64,000 nucleotides of DNA from NCBI GenBank assembly GCA_037693485.1, contig CM075344.1:90245001-90309000 (forward strand). The letters are read 5' to 3'. The stretch's first letter is position 1, and the number at the start of each line of letters is the position of its first letter. Of the stretch, positions 30,596-42,432 are shown in pieces. The notes below the pieces were generated by a model that did no database searches, was not told the origin of the DNA, and saw only the letters and a program-made list of their open reading frames with translations. This DNA comes from Kitagawia praeruptora (lineage: Eukaryota; Streptophyta; Magnoliopsida; Apiales; Apiaceae). A program made the translations under genes and the position numbers.

Positions 30596-33500
30596 ATGCC
30601 GGAGAAAACAAACAAAAGCCCTTCAATGAGTAGTGAATCTTCAGCAGCTCCAACCAAACCAATGAGATCTTTGCTAAGAAGAGTCTTCAAAACAGTTCCT
30701 GGGTTCCCAAGTTCTTGGAGAAATAACAATCGTATTCAATCTCCTCGAAACAGAAATAATTTTCAGAGAGATGTTGAACAAGAAGATCTTCAATGTGCTG
30801 GAGCCCATTGTTTATCGTCATACTATAGTGTTTTTGTTGCTCGACTCGCCATGATGGTATGCACATCTTTTTTTTTTTATTAACAATTGTGTAATTTTCA
30901 TGTTGATTTTAATGAAGAAAAGAGTGAGGAAGTTAAAATGATGATATGAGTTGTATTTTGCACATGTAGAGTATAGATCATGGATATAGAACTAAAGTTA
31001 TTTCTAGTGGCTTGGAAAAACAAAGGTATTGGTGATATCTCAAATTTTGCATCTCTTAAAATGGGATCAGAAAGAATACAAGAACTTTGCTACTCTCCAG
31101 TCTCATACATAAATACTGGCTTGTCTGTGGATCTGCAGGTCATGCTAGCAATTCTGATAGGGCTATTAACCTTACTGACTTGGCACTTTACAAGGGTCTA
31201 CACGAAGAAATCATTAGATACTTTAGCATATGGCCTGCGCTACGAGCTCTTACAACGTCCTATTTTGCGAATGTGGAACATCTTCAATACCACTATCGAG
31301 ATCACAACAGCACATGTTAAGATGTCAGAGTTTGTGATGAAAAAATATAGCAATCCGGTTGATCAAGCACAGCAAGTTGAGGTTAATTTTTATACCTAAG
31401 TGAATAGTTCATAAGTTTGTGATGTGTGTTTGTTTTCAGAAATTGCTTGTAGAATATTTTCTAATCAATATGTAGGCTTTTGACTCCCAGCTATATCAAG
31501 TAATGAGGGACATGACATGGGCACTGTTTGCGAGCCACAAAGCTCTCAATTCCATCACCATAAATTACAGAAATGGTTTTGTACAGGCTTTTCATAGAGA
31601 TCATAAAAGTAACAACACATTCTACATATACTCTGATCTAGTCAACTATTCAATCAGTGGAACCTACAATATGAACATGCTTTCGTCTCGTCAAGGCTGG
31701 AATGATCAATCTGTGCATAACAATATCTCAGCAATCTGGTACCGGGAACCGTTAGATCCTGTAACAGGTGAAAAGATTGGAAAATCAAGGGCAATCCTGC
31801 CAGATGATTTGATATATATTGCAGGGATTTCACAAGTACCTGATGGTGCTCCTTCGTGGCATGTAGCAGTAAGCAAGTACAGTGAGTCACCATTGCTCTC
31901 TGCAGCATTACCAGTTTTAGACTCATCAAAGGAATGCATAGTGGCCGTTGTGGGTGTTACTACAGCTTTGTATAGTGTTGGTCAGTTGATGAAGGAACTT
32001 GTTGAATTTCACACCGGACACATTTATCTGACCTCACAAGAGGGCTGGTTACTGGCTACTTCCACAAATACTCCTCTTTTGATGAATACTACAACAGGCC
32101 CAAAACTGATGATGGCTGCGGATTCTGAAGACCATGTGATACGCTCGGGAGCTGATTTGTTACAGAAAACCGATGGCAACTCGACTTCCACAAATCATGA
32201 GGTTCACATAGAAAATGTTAGGCTCGGGCACCAGCTTTATTACATTGACACATTTTTTCTCAACTTAAAGAGACTTCCCATGGTAAGTTTCTATATTACA
32301 CCCCTAGTCTATGCATAATAATCTCATGTCCTACAGTTTCAAGAACTTAGGTTCTATGTCTGGAAGACCACATAGATGCGAGTGATCAGAATCGTTGCAT
32401 CATCTATCTATACTCTATATTAATGTGCAAAACCATGTTTTAATGGTACATAATAGTACCAAAGTACCAAAAGTACCAAATTTGGTTACCACTTAACTCG
32501 GGGTTCGATCCCTTCCAACTACATAATTATACAAGATTTATTATTTAATTTAATTTCACCCCATGTTCGATTTCCTATAAGGGATTCGATTAAGGGGTTT
32601 GACGGTTATCTACTCTATATTAATGTGCAAAACCATGTTTTAATGGTACATAATAGTACCAAAGTACCAAAAGTACCAAATTTGGTTATCACTTAACTCG
32701 GGGTTCGATCCCTTCCAACTACATAATTATACAAGATTTATTATTTAATTTAATTTCACCCATGTTCGATTTAATGGTACATAATAGTACCAAAGTACCA
32801 AAAGTACCAAATTTGGTTATCACTTAACTCGGGGTTCGATCCCTTCCAACTACATAATTATACAAGATTTATTATTTAATTTAATTTCACCCCATGTTCG
32901 ATTTCCTATAAGGGATTCGATTAAGGGGTTTGACGGTTATCTACTCTATATTAATGTGCAAAACCATGTTTTAATGGTACATAATAGTACCAAAGTACCA
33001 AAAATACCAAATTTGGTTATCACTTAACTCGGGGTTCGATCCCTTCCAACTACATAATTATACAAGATTTATTATTTAATTTAATTTCACCCATGTTCGA
33101 TTTCCTATAAGGGATTCGATTAAGGGGTTTGACGGTTATCACTTAACTCGGGGTTCGATTCTTTCCAACTACATAATTATACAAGATTTATTATTTAATT
33201 TATTCTTTAATTTCATCGCGTGTTCGATTTCCTATAAGAGGTTCAATTCCTGACATAATCATAAACATTTATTTACTTTAATTTTTTTAACTTTATCTCA
33301 GATTTGATTCTTTATAACTACATAATTAAATAGTGTATTAATATTAATTTTTTAATCTCGACTCGTGTTCAATCTATGCCCGTGCTTCGCACGGGTTATC
33401 AGCTAGTATTTATATAAAGCTTAACTTCTATTGATTACTATATAATTATGTTTTGTTGATTGACTACCTAGAATCAAATGAAAAAGGTTTCTTGGCATTT

Positions 33501-36500
33501 TAATAATCTCATGCATAAATTTTGTTCTTTACATCTAATTATATTATATTAATTGCTCCTGATAACATATGTTGAATTTTCGGATTGTAACAGGTGGGAG
33601 TTATCATCATTCCAAGGAAATACATAATGGGAAAGGTTGATGAGAGAGCAATTAAAACATTGATAATACTAATATCCGCATCTCTGTGTATACTTGTTAT
33701 TGGATGTGTTTGCATTTTCATATTGACAAATGGAGTGTCAAAGGAGATGAAACTAAGAGCAGAACTGATAAGCCATTTGGATGCAAGACGCAAGGCAGAG
33801 GCCTCCAGCAACTACAAAAGTCAGTTTCTAGCAAACATGAGGTGAGTGTCAATAACTCTGAAGTTGAAACATGCAGAATTAGTGGTCAAGTATGTAAACT
33901 ACATTTGACGTACATCTAATGTAATCAAGATGTGAATGAACATTCTTAATTATAATTTGCTTGAAAATCAAGAGAACTGACCGTGACATCTATGTTAGTT
34001 GAAATTGTGATTGCTGCAAATCAACCGAAGATTTGGATAGATTGTGTCCTTCCAGTTGGTAGCTGCTGTAACTGTTTAACAGTATTACTTATAATCTATT
34101 AGTTCTCGAAAAAAAATTCACCAACAATCAGTTTGGCAGTTGCATTCTTTTCAACTAATACTTTTCTTGGTTGCAGTCATGAACTTCGAACACCTATGGC
34201 TGCAGTAATTGGGTTGCTGGACATTCTTATGTGTGACGATTGTCTCACAAGCGAGCAATATTCAACGATTACCCAGATTCGAAGATGTTCGACAGCGCTA
34301 CTAAGGCTTCTTAACAACATTTTGGATCTCAGTAAGGTGCCAAATATCAACAAATTATTGTTTTGCTTGTGATATAGCATTGCTAAAATATATAACTATT
34401 TGCAGTTTGAAACCCTAGTTTTGGATAATTATCAAATTGTGTAACCTATTTTCAAACTCGATTGATTGCATACTTTACTTTCATCTAACACTTTATTTTA
34501 CATCCGTTTGGCTTTTTTCATCTAAATTGTCTGATAATGTATCGAGAGGGTAGTTTGGAAATATTAACATATTTGTCGTCCAATATTATCAATTTCAAGC
34601 TACTGGGTTATTGTTGAAGGAATATCAATTTTATATTTTCGGATGAAAATTTTACAAGGTCGAATCTGGAAAGCTGGTACTGGAAGTAGCTGAGTTTAAC
34701 TTGGGACGAGAACTCGAAGGACTAGTTGACATGTTCTCTGTCCAGTGCATCAACCACAATGTTGAGACTGTATTAGATCTTTCTGGTATGACCTAAATCC
34801 CTGATATATACTTGCGTTGCTGTCTTTTTGGTTAAGTTCATGGTCAATGTTATTGTTCACTACATTACTTATGCAGATGATATGCCAAGATTAGTTCAAG
34901 GTGACTCTGGCAGAGTAGTGCAGATCTTTGCCAACCTCATCAGCAATTCTATCAAGTTTACAACAAGTAAGTCACTGTCATATTTCCAGAATTTTTAGTA
35001 TGTTTTTTTTTAATTGTTTTTTTGTTAATTATTATATAAGAATATTGTTTGAAGTGATTATATGAGATGATTCTTTTTACTCTAATTATGCTTGAGCAGA
35101 GGTAACAGGTCATTACTAGATTCAAGGACTGTAATCCTTAATCTCAAATCATTCCAAAAAAATCTACCCTTTCAAAACTCCTTTATTGAGATTATAAGAT
35201 AGTATTGGTCATCCGAAAGCACAACAGACAATTCAAAATATCATTATATGCATATTTATGTTTTCTTATGGCACACAGCGGGCTACATTGTTCTGCGAGG
35301 ATGGTGTGAGAATCCAAATACCTTAAGTAGTACAAGGAAGTGTTCCCTTAATCAGAAGGATCCAAGATCTACACCTGCAACAAAGTTTAAGCTACAAAGG
35401 AGCCATGACAAAAGATTCTGCAGAAAAGACAACAAAATGATCCTTTATTTCGAAGTTGAGGACACTGGCTGTGGTACAAATTCAAATTTCCTTAATACTA
35501 CAGAATAACTTGATGACAAGTATTTGGATTCTGTATTCAGCCTTTATTTTCTTAGGAATCGATCCACGAAAATGGGACTCGGTATTTGAAAGCTTTGAGC
35601 AAGCTGACCCCTCAACAACTCGACTGTAAGCTATCCATGTGAACTTAACAACCTTATTCTATGAACTATGCAGTAAGAGCTAAGCTTTCATGTTTTTGTT
35701 GGATGCTAAGATTCCAAATTTATACTGAGATATTTTTGTACTTTTCAGGCATGGTGGAACTGGACTTGGTTTATGCATTGTGCGAACTTTGGTAAGCAAA
35801 GAAATCACAATTTTGGACAGAACGAAATACTTCAAAAAATGTTTTATTTCATATCAGTATAAAACAACGGACCACCTCCCTATGTTACAGGTGAATCAGA
35901 TGGGTGGAGAAATCAGGGTCATTAAGAAAGATGGACCAGGGACTCTCATGCAACTATATTTGCTTCTCAGTGCTCCTGTAGATGAAACAAGAGGGCACGA
36001 CAGTTTAACATTTGTGCAGCATAACCTGACGTCAAGTGTAACTTCTATTCAACCTGTAATCTATTTGATATATGCTAGAAATTATAAAGATATTGAAAGT
36101 TTTAATGCAGATATTGCTTGCACTTGGCGGAAAAATGGGTCGATTGATTGTGTCCAGGTGGCTACAAAGATATGGAATGCACACTTATGAAGCTTCTGAG
36201 TGGAATGAACTAACACAAAGACTTCACGAACTCTTTCAAGGTGGAACTTATGTGAAAAATTCACCCAGTCGATTCTCAAGAGCCGAAGAATTGAACACGG
36301 AAGAAAAGATGATTTCAATATTTATCATAGTTGTCGATATAAGGCTACTAGACTTGAGCACAGATATATGGAAGGAACAACTAATGTACTTGGATAAATA
36401 TTCTGGGAGAGCCAAGTTTGCATGGATACTGAATCATGACACCTCCAACAACATTAAGATTGAGCTTCGTAGAAAAGGTCATCTACTGATGGTTAATCGA

Positions 36501-37493
36501 CCACTTTACAAAGCAAAGATGCTTCAGATTATGGAATCTGCCATAAGAGAGAGTGATCTTGAAATGCAAAAGAAAATGAATTCTCTAAGGCACGTAGTTG
36601 GTGCTGAGAAGCATGAATGTCTTGAAATGAATCAAATTCATTCAGATAATAGCAGCTCCAGTGAGTCTGATAAGATAGACTCGAGGAACCTGAGTTTGAC
36701 TGGGTTGCAATTGGGAGAAAACCAACAAAAACATGCTAGTAAACCCTGTTTGTCACAATACGAGGCAGTTAATAATTGCTTTGTTGAGTTAACTGAAGTT
36801 CACGCAGAAGAAAATGAGTTGAGAAGAAATGAACAATATGTGAGCAGGACATGTTCTGACAGTACAAGTGGTGGTATGTACTCAACAAGGAGTACAGATG
36901 AACATAAATCCCTTCAAGGCATACGCATACTTCTTGCAGAAGATACACCGCTACTCCAGAAAGTTGCAACCATAATGCTTGAAAAATTAGGCGCAACAGT
37001 TGTAGTTGTTGGAGATGGACTGCAGGCAGTGGATGCTCTAAAAATCGTGCCTAGTCCAGATGGGCATCTTAAGTCATCTTCTAGAGAAGATGGAATCAAT
37101 AACAATCAAGCAAAAGGATATGACCACTCAACATATGATTTGATTCTTATGGATTGTCAGGTAAAATGCAATCACTTGTTTTTATTGGTTTCTTTGTAAG
37201 GATCAAGATTATTTCATTCTTTCAAAGATGAAAACAATGTATTCTTACAACAAAAAATTGTCATTTTGGCACAACAGATGCCAAAGATGGATGGTTATGA
37301 AGCAACAAAAGCGATACGAAGATCAGAATTAGGGACCAGCTCACACATTCCAATTGTTGCACTAACAGCCCACGCAATGTCATCTGATGAAGCTAAATGC
37401 TTGGAAGTTGGAATGGATGCATATCTAACGAAGCCGATAGATCGAAAGTTAATGGTTTCCACCATTCTGTCAATGTTAAGAAGAAATGCTTGA
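30596..37493 (+). CDS. AHK1: Histidine kinase 1 (osmosensor), 13 coding exons
   Basis: This is a hybrid sensor kinase whose Arabidopsis homologue acts in osmotic and drought signalling. Coding exons: 30596-30856, 31139-31381, 31476-32282, 33594-33841, 34177-34336, 34659-34785, 34877-34966, 35279-35473, 35556-35625, 35749-35791, 35891-36037, 36111-37160, 37278-37493; all junctions are GT-AG and in phase. The product is about 1218 aa (Arabidopsis AHK1 is about 1207). TM1 is near residues 84-104, the extracellular sensor about 110-440, and TM2 near 460-482. The H box is SHELRTPM (His about 521), the N box NLISNSIKFT, G1 DTGCGID, F box FESFEQAD and G2 GGTGLGL. The receiver runs from IRILLAEDTP through LILMDCQMPKMDG (phospho-Asp about 1145) to YLTKPID. 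The exon 11 donor is the least certain: 36037 was chosen because 36055 leaves a 55-nt intron. No disabling change was seen. Confidence 0.95.
32407..33406 (+). mobile_element. Non-autonomous Helitron in AHK1 intron 3
   Basis: The 5' end is A|TCTATACTCTATATTAATG. The 3' end is a GC hairpin CCCGTGCTTCGCACGGG, then TTATCAG and CTAG|T, the standard plant Helitron structure, with no TSD and insertion between A and T. The interior is a run of about 200-bp direct repeats: CACTTAACTCGGGGTTCGAT starts near 32491, 32693, 32822, 33021 and 33142. The terminal TCTACTCTATATTAATGTGC word recurs near 32610 and 32939. No RepHel coding is present. It makes intron 3 about 1.3 kb; splice sites are untouched. Confidence 0.85.
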
Positions 37494-37723
37494 TTTTTAC
37501 TTTGAGAAGAGTGTAAATTAGTTAGAATGACAAGTTATAAACAGTTTCACTAGTAGATTCTTTTTTCTTTTTTCACTAATAGATACTTGTAATATTCAGC
37601 AATTTAAGTATAAAATCAATGCAAGGTATAGTTAATTAGTTAGGAGGAATTTGTTAGTTATATGGAGAGTTTGTCTTGTAATGAATCCTTGAAAATGACT
37701 CATGTACGTAGATGTAAAATCTC

Positions 37724-37729
37724 AATAAA
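37724..37729 (+). terminator. AHK1: Candidate AHK1 polyadenylation signal
   Basis: AATAAA lies 231 bp after the stop codon, with T-rich and TTGTAATG-like near-upstream sequence. It is the only canonical hexamer close to the gene end. Confidence 0.45.
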
Positions 37730-37740
37730 TGAATGCACTT

Positions 37741-38156
37741 TAGGTTAACCGACACACTCGCGAACGGTTCGGCGTTTGGTTCGAAAAAAGCTCGGTTCGG
37801 GATCGTTTCGATTCACAAATGAGTCGATCTTGAACAGGATTTTCAGGATCGATTTAACGAGCTGAACTTGATCATGGTAAACTTCGACATGATAGCTCGC
37901 GAATAAGATCGATTAACGTGTTCGTGAACAGGCTCGTGAACATAACTCATGAACATGTTCGATAATTGAGTTTGTTAATATGCTCGATATTCGAGTTCAT
38001 TACGGTTCATAAACAAATTCGAAAAAAATCTTCTTTGTATAATATATGTTTGATTATTAGAATATAATCTCGAAACTCTTACTTAATCGTACACCACTAA
38101 TTACAATATCTTATATGTTATGCTAGATATTATAATTGTTTATTTTATAATAATAA

Positions 38157-38195
<39 letters not shown>

Positions 38196-39065
38196 CTAAT
38201 CTTACAATTAGTATATATAGTATAATAGTATATATTTGTTAAAATATGTATCAAATTAAATATTACATCATTTTAAGTGCTAAATTTTAGTATTAAATAT
38301 TACTGATGTATAAATTTATTTATACTACTTAAATATATAAAAAGATATTAAAACATGTTCATGATTATGTAAAATTCGAAACTATAATAATTTGAGTACC
38401 TGCAAATATGTAATTTAAAAATCAAAATAAGTTAATTAAACACTACAAACGCAATAACATTTTTTTTAATACTTTAAATTTATAAAATATAATGAGATAA
38501 TACTATAAACATATAATCTATGCCAAAATATACGGATAAGATTGTAAATTTATGTATGGAGACGATACTTTTGTATGATTGATATTTTATGTAAGAAATT
38601 TAGTATTTTGTATGACTATTGATATTTTATTTAAGGAAATGTGAGAATTTTATTGGTTGATGATTTATTGTTATTTCTAGTGCTGACACATAAATTTATT
38701 TATATAATTTTGGTCTTTTTAATTTTTTTTTAAGGTTAGATTTTTGTATACAAAAATAAGAAACCAAATTTATGAGTTGTTCGTAAATGAGCTCGTGAGT
38801 AAAAGTTCACGAGCAAAATTTTAGATTTATTAATGAACATTATTTCATGAACGAGGTAAACAAGCTTAATAAGTTGTTCGAAATCAAAAGTTCGTGAGTA
38901 AGCTCATGAGAAACATTCGTCAACTGTCGTGAACCGTTCGCGAACAACATTTTATCTTACGAACCGAGCTCAAACATATTTTTTGGCTTGATTCAAGTTC
39001 GAGTTCAATAATTTCTTAACAAATGATACATGAACATTTTATAGTTCGGCTCATTTACACCCCTA
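37741..39065. mobile_element. Probable non-autonomous hAT-like element
   Basis: Both ends are rich in TTCG(C/T)GAAC and GCTCG/CGAGC words in opposite orientation (CGCGAACGGTTCGGC at 37761-37775 and CCGTTCGCGAACAAC at 38934-38948). The right end, read on the minus strand, is AGGGGTGTAAATGAGCCGAAC, a start common to plant hAT-type non-autonomous elements. The left end and TSD are unclear. The interior is AT-rich with an (ATA)n run near 38155-38192. No gene was seen. Confidence 0.5.
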
Positions 39066-41278
39066 TTTATATCATTTCTCTAATTTACATAGGGGACCAC
39101 ATTGGCAACTTTGAGATTGCCAACTATTGGAGCAATTTTTTTATAAAAGTTGCAAATCTGGTTGCATATACAACCTCAGATGCAACCTTATATGCAACTA
39201 ACTTTAAGTTGAATTACCATTTTTTCCCAATTGTATATAAGGGCTGTACAGCAACAAAAAAAAATGGAAATTAAACTTCTAGTTTTCAGTTGCATAGTTC
39301 AACACTCAAAGTGAAAAACTGCAACTAATAGTCTATACCATTATATAGTAACCGAAACATTAAAAATTTGATCGATCAATAGGTATGGTACTTGTTGATT
39401 TTACTTATGTACCCTTACTTAACTGTTTACATGTTATTTTTACTTAATTATTCTTACTTAATTATTTATAGTTACTAATAAATAATAAATTTCCTTTTTC
39501 AGGTGAACATGTTACCTTTACTATTTTTTAATACTTAATCAATTTCTTTTTTCACGAAAAATACATTATCTTTTACATTTTATCTAACTAAAATTCTTCC
39601 TTGTCTAAAAACACTATTATCAATTCTATTTAATAAAAGAAAATATTATAATAATCGATATCAATATCAATATATTCTAAATTTGTGCTAGCATTGGGTT
39701 TTCCAAATTACTTAAACTACCCTTCCACTTTTTAATTATTCAATATAACTTTACAGGCTTTTTGGTCCTTTAACATTCAACCGGGTCACCCAAATCAAAA
39801 CGGATTATATCCATATATTTTTAAGTCTTTTTTCCACAAAATGGATTACCCATATACTAATGGGTTATATATGATTATATCCATTTCAATCTAATTTAAA
39901 CTGCGTCAGTTATGGTAACTTCATTTCTTTTTCTTCCTATAATTGTGTATTATGCTATTCTGTTTCTTTTGGATTATCCATGTACTCTTTATCTCTTGAT
40001 TTTGAATTTGAATCCCTAATTTGTGGGAGACATCATTGAAAATTACTGAACATTGCAACTTATTCCATATATCATCTTCAAAAATACGTTTTTCTTATCA
40101 TTTTTTTAGGATGGGTTTTCTAGGATTGTTTTTCAAAATTCAAAACGGATTATATCCATATATTTTTAAGTCTTTTTTCCACAGAATGGATACCCATATA
40201 CTAATGGGTTATATGATTATATCCATATCAATCTAATTTAAACTGCGTCAATTATGGTAACTACATTTCTTTTTCTTCCTCTAATCGTGTATTCTGCTAT
40301 TCTGTTTCTTTTGGATTATCCATATACTCTTTATTTCTTGATTTTGAATTTGAATCCCTAATTTGTGGCAGACATCATTGAAAATTACTGAACATTGCAA
40401 CTTATTCCATATATCATCTTCAAAAATACGTTTTTCTTATCGTTTTTTTAGGATTGGTTTTTTAGGATTGTTTTTCAAAATTCAAAACTAAAACCTCAAT
40501 TACAATTATTTTGTTTGATTTCCTATCTTTTTTTGTCTAATCATATTTTGATTTTGGTTTTGCAGGATGAAGAAAGTGATCAGAATTACAGAAATCGCAG
40601 GTTAGAGATTGAGTTTTACTCTTACTCAAGGCATGTTAATATGATAGATAAACATATATATAATATTGTGTATCTATATTGATTCATTTTAATATGAAGA
40701 TGATGCAATGGTAAAAGTACGATTCTCTTTGGCATATTTCGAGAAGACGCCATAGTGATTATCTATTCCATCCTTGATCTCAATTTTCTAATTTGAATGT
40801 AACGATATTTGTTTCGAATATAATCCATCTCTTTGCTTTTATTATATTTTTTATTGTATTATTGAGTAATTTTGTAATTTGTTTTTACAGGTTTTTTAAA
40901 TTGAAATTGAAGTTGGGAATTGTAATCCAATTTTCTCGAGCTTTATGTTTCGTGAGTATGTATAATCATGCAGGCTTCCTCATGTTCATTGTCAATATTT
41001 TTTATTATGCTAATTGTTTGACCCAATATCTAATGGATTTACCTGAATTTCATTTCTGGTATTCAATTGATATAGATTTTGCATTCATTTTGTATATTCT
41101 TTTATTTGATTATCTGTGTAGTTTGTTTTGCAATCTGGGCTGCTTTGACATTATCTAGATTGTGTTGAATTTGTTGTTATAATTAAAACACTTTGACATT
41201 TCCTACTTTTGCCGTGTACATATATGTAGGTTTACATTTTTATATGTGTTGTGTAGTTTTCCAGTTTTTCCTTGATAA
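39066..41278. other. AT-rich intergenic with a possible Helitron 5' end
   Basis: From 39332, TCTATACCATTATATAGTAACCGAAACATTAAAAATTTGATCGATCAA resembles the 5' end of the Helitron family whose minus-strand start is at 56190, but the expected preceding A is missing and no 3' end was found. A hydrophobic open frame at 40793-41158 has no family resemblance and AT-driven composition. Confidence 0.4.
39797..40488 (+). repeat. Tandem duplication, unit about 345 bp
   Basis: Copy 1 is 39797-40141 and copy 2 is 40142-40488, both starting AAAACGGATTATATCCATATATTTTTAAG and ending TTTTTCAAAATTC. Copies differ by a few substitutions and small gaps. Confidence 0.9.
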
Positions 41279-42432
41279 CACTACTAGAAATCTGTTAATA
41301 GACATCACGCCTTTAACATCGGTCAGTAATGCCACCGATGTCTTTGTGTTTTAAGACATCGCTTGAAATAAAACCGATGTCTTTATTTTTTAAGACATCG
41401 CTTTCAAGAAGAACCGATATCTTAAATAAGCTAAAAAAATAAAAATTCCCGCACGTACCCCAAATAGTTTCCCCCTTAGAATGTTTTCCCCAATTTGTTA
41501 AAATGTTTCCCCCTAGGCGATTTTTTGTTCCCCCAATTTATCAAACACACTCAATGCTTATTCAGACTAAAAAACATTAAATCATAAAACAAAAAAACAC
41601 TCTCTCTCGTCACTAAATCTCACACACTCACCGGCCTCTCTCAAGAACCCTAAATCTCACACCTCTCCTCTCAAGAACCCTAAATCTCACACACTTACCG
41701 GCCTCTCTCTCTCTCTCTCTGTCTCCCTCTCTCTCTCTCTCTCTCTCAAAGCTGATTCGACTAGAGACTTGTTCGAGTACTAAGCGCGCTCTTGCATTAA
41801 ACTCGATTTCCACAAAGCTCGATTTGGGTAAGCTGTACTGAACTCGAATTAGCTTGCATTGAACTCGATTTATCTTGAATTGAACCATTTGCTCGATTTA
41901 GTACTAATCTGGGGATTTTTAAACTCGAAACCCTAATTTTTTTTATTTGGGGATTTTAATTGGTGATTGGATAAGTGTTTTTCTTTGTTTTAATTTGGGG
42001 ATTTTTAAACTCGAAACCCTAATTTTAATTAGTTTGTTTTTTATTGAATGTTTATTTATTTTTAGTGAATTGAATGTTCATATGTTCATTTTAATTGACT
42101 ATCCTGCATGTGTTTGTAGCTTAATTAATTGATTGTCCTGTATGTGTTTGTAGCTTAATTAATTGACTGTCCTGCATGTGTTTGTAGCTTAATTAATTGA
42201 CTGTCCTGCATGTGTTTGAATTAATATTGAATTTCGTTGCTTAATTGACTCTGCTGTGTTTGTAGCTTGACTGTCCTATGTTCATTCTAATTGGTACTTT
42301 ACTAATATGTTTTACAATCAATTAAAATGTTAACAATTAAATAAGGTAGGTCATATACACATAAATATCAATGTAATAATATTATCGATATCGATTTATT
42401 GATATTTTTAGTGACATATCAGGTAGGTTGAA

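Noticed and set aside
30980..31399. Alternative AHK1 start in intron 1
   Set aside because: The upstream part of this frame is intronic; homology and splice sites place the exon at 31139-31381.
36038..36055. AHK1 exon 11 ending at 36055
   Set aside because: It would leave an intron of 55 nt, shorter than usual in plants, and adds residues not expected between HNLT and LLAL. It remains possible.
40793..41158. 121-codon hydrophobic frame
   Set aside because: Composition reflects AT-rich DNA; no recognisable family and no neighbouring exons.
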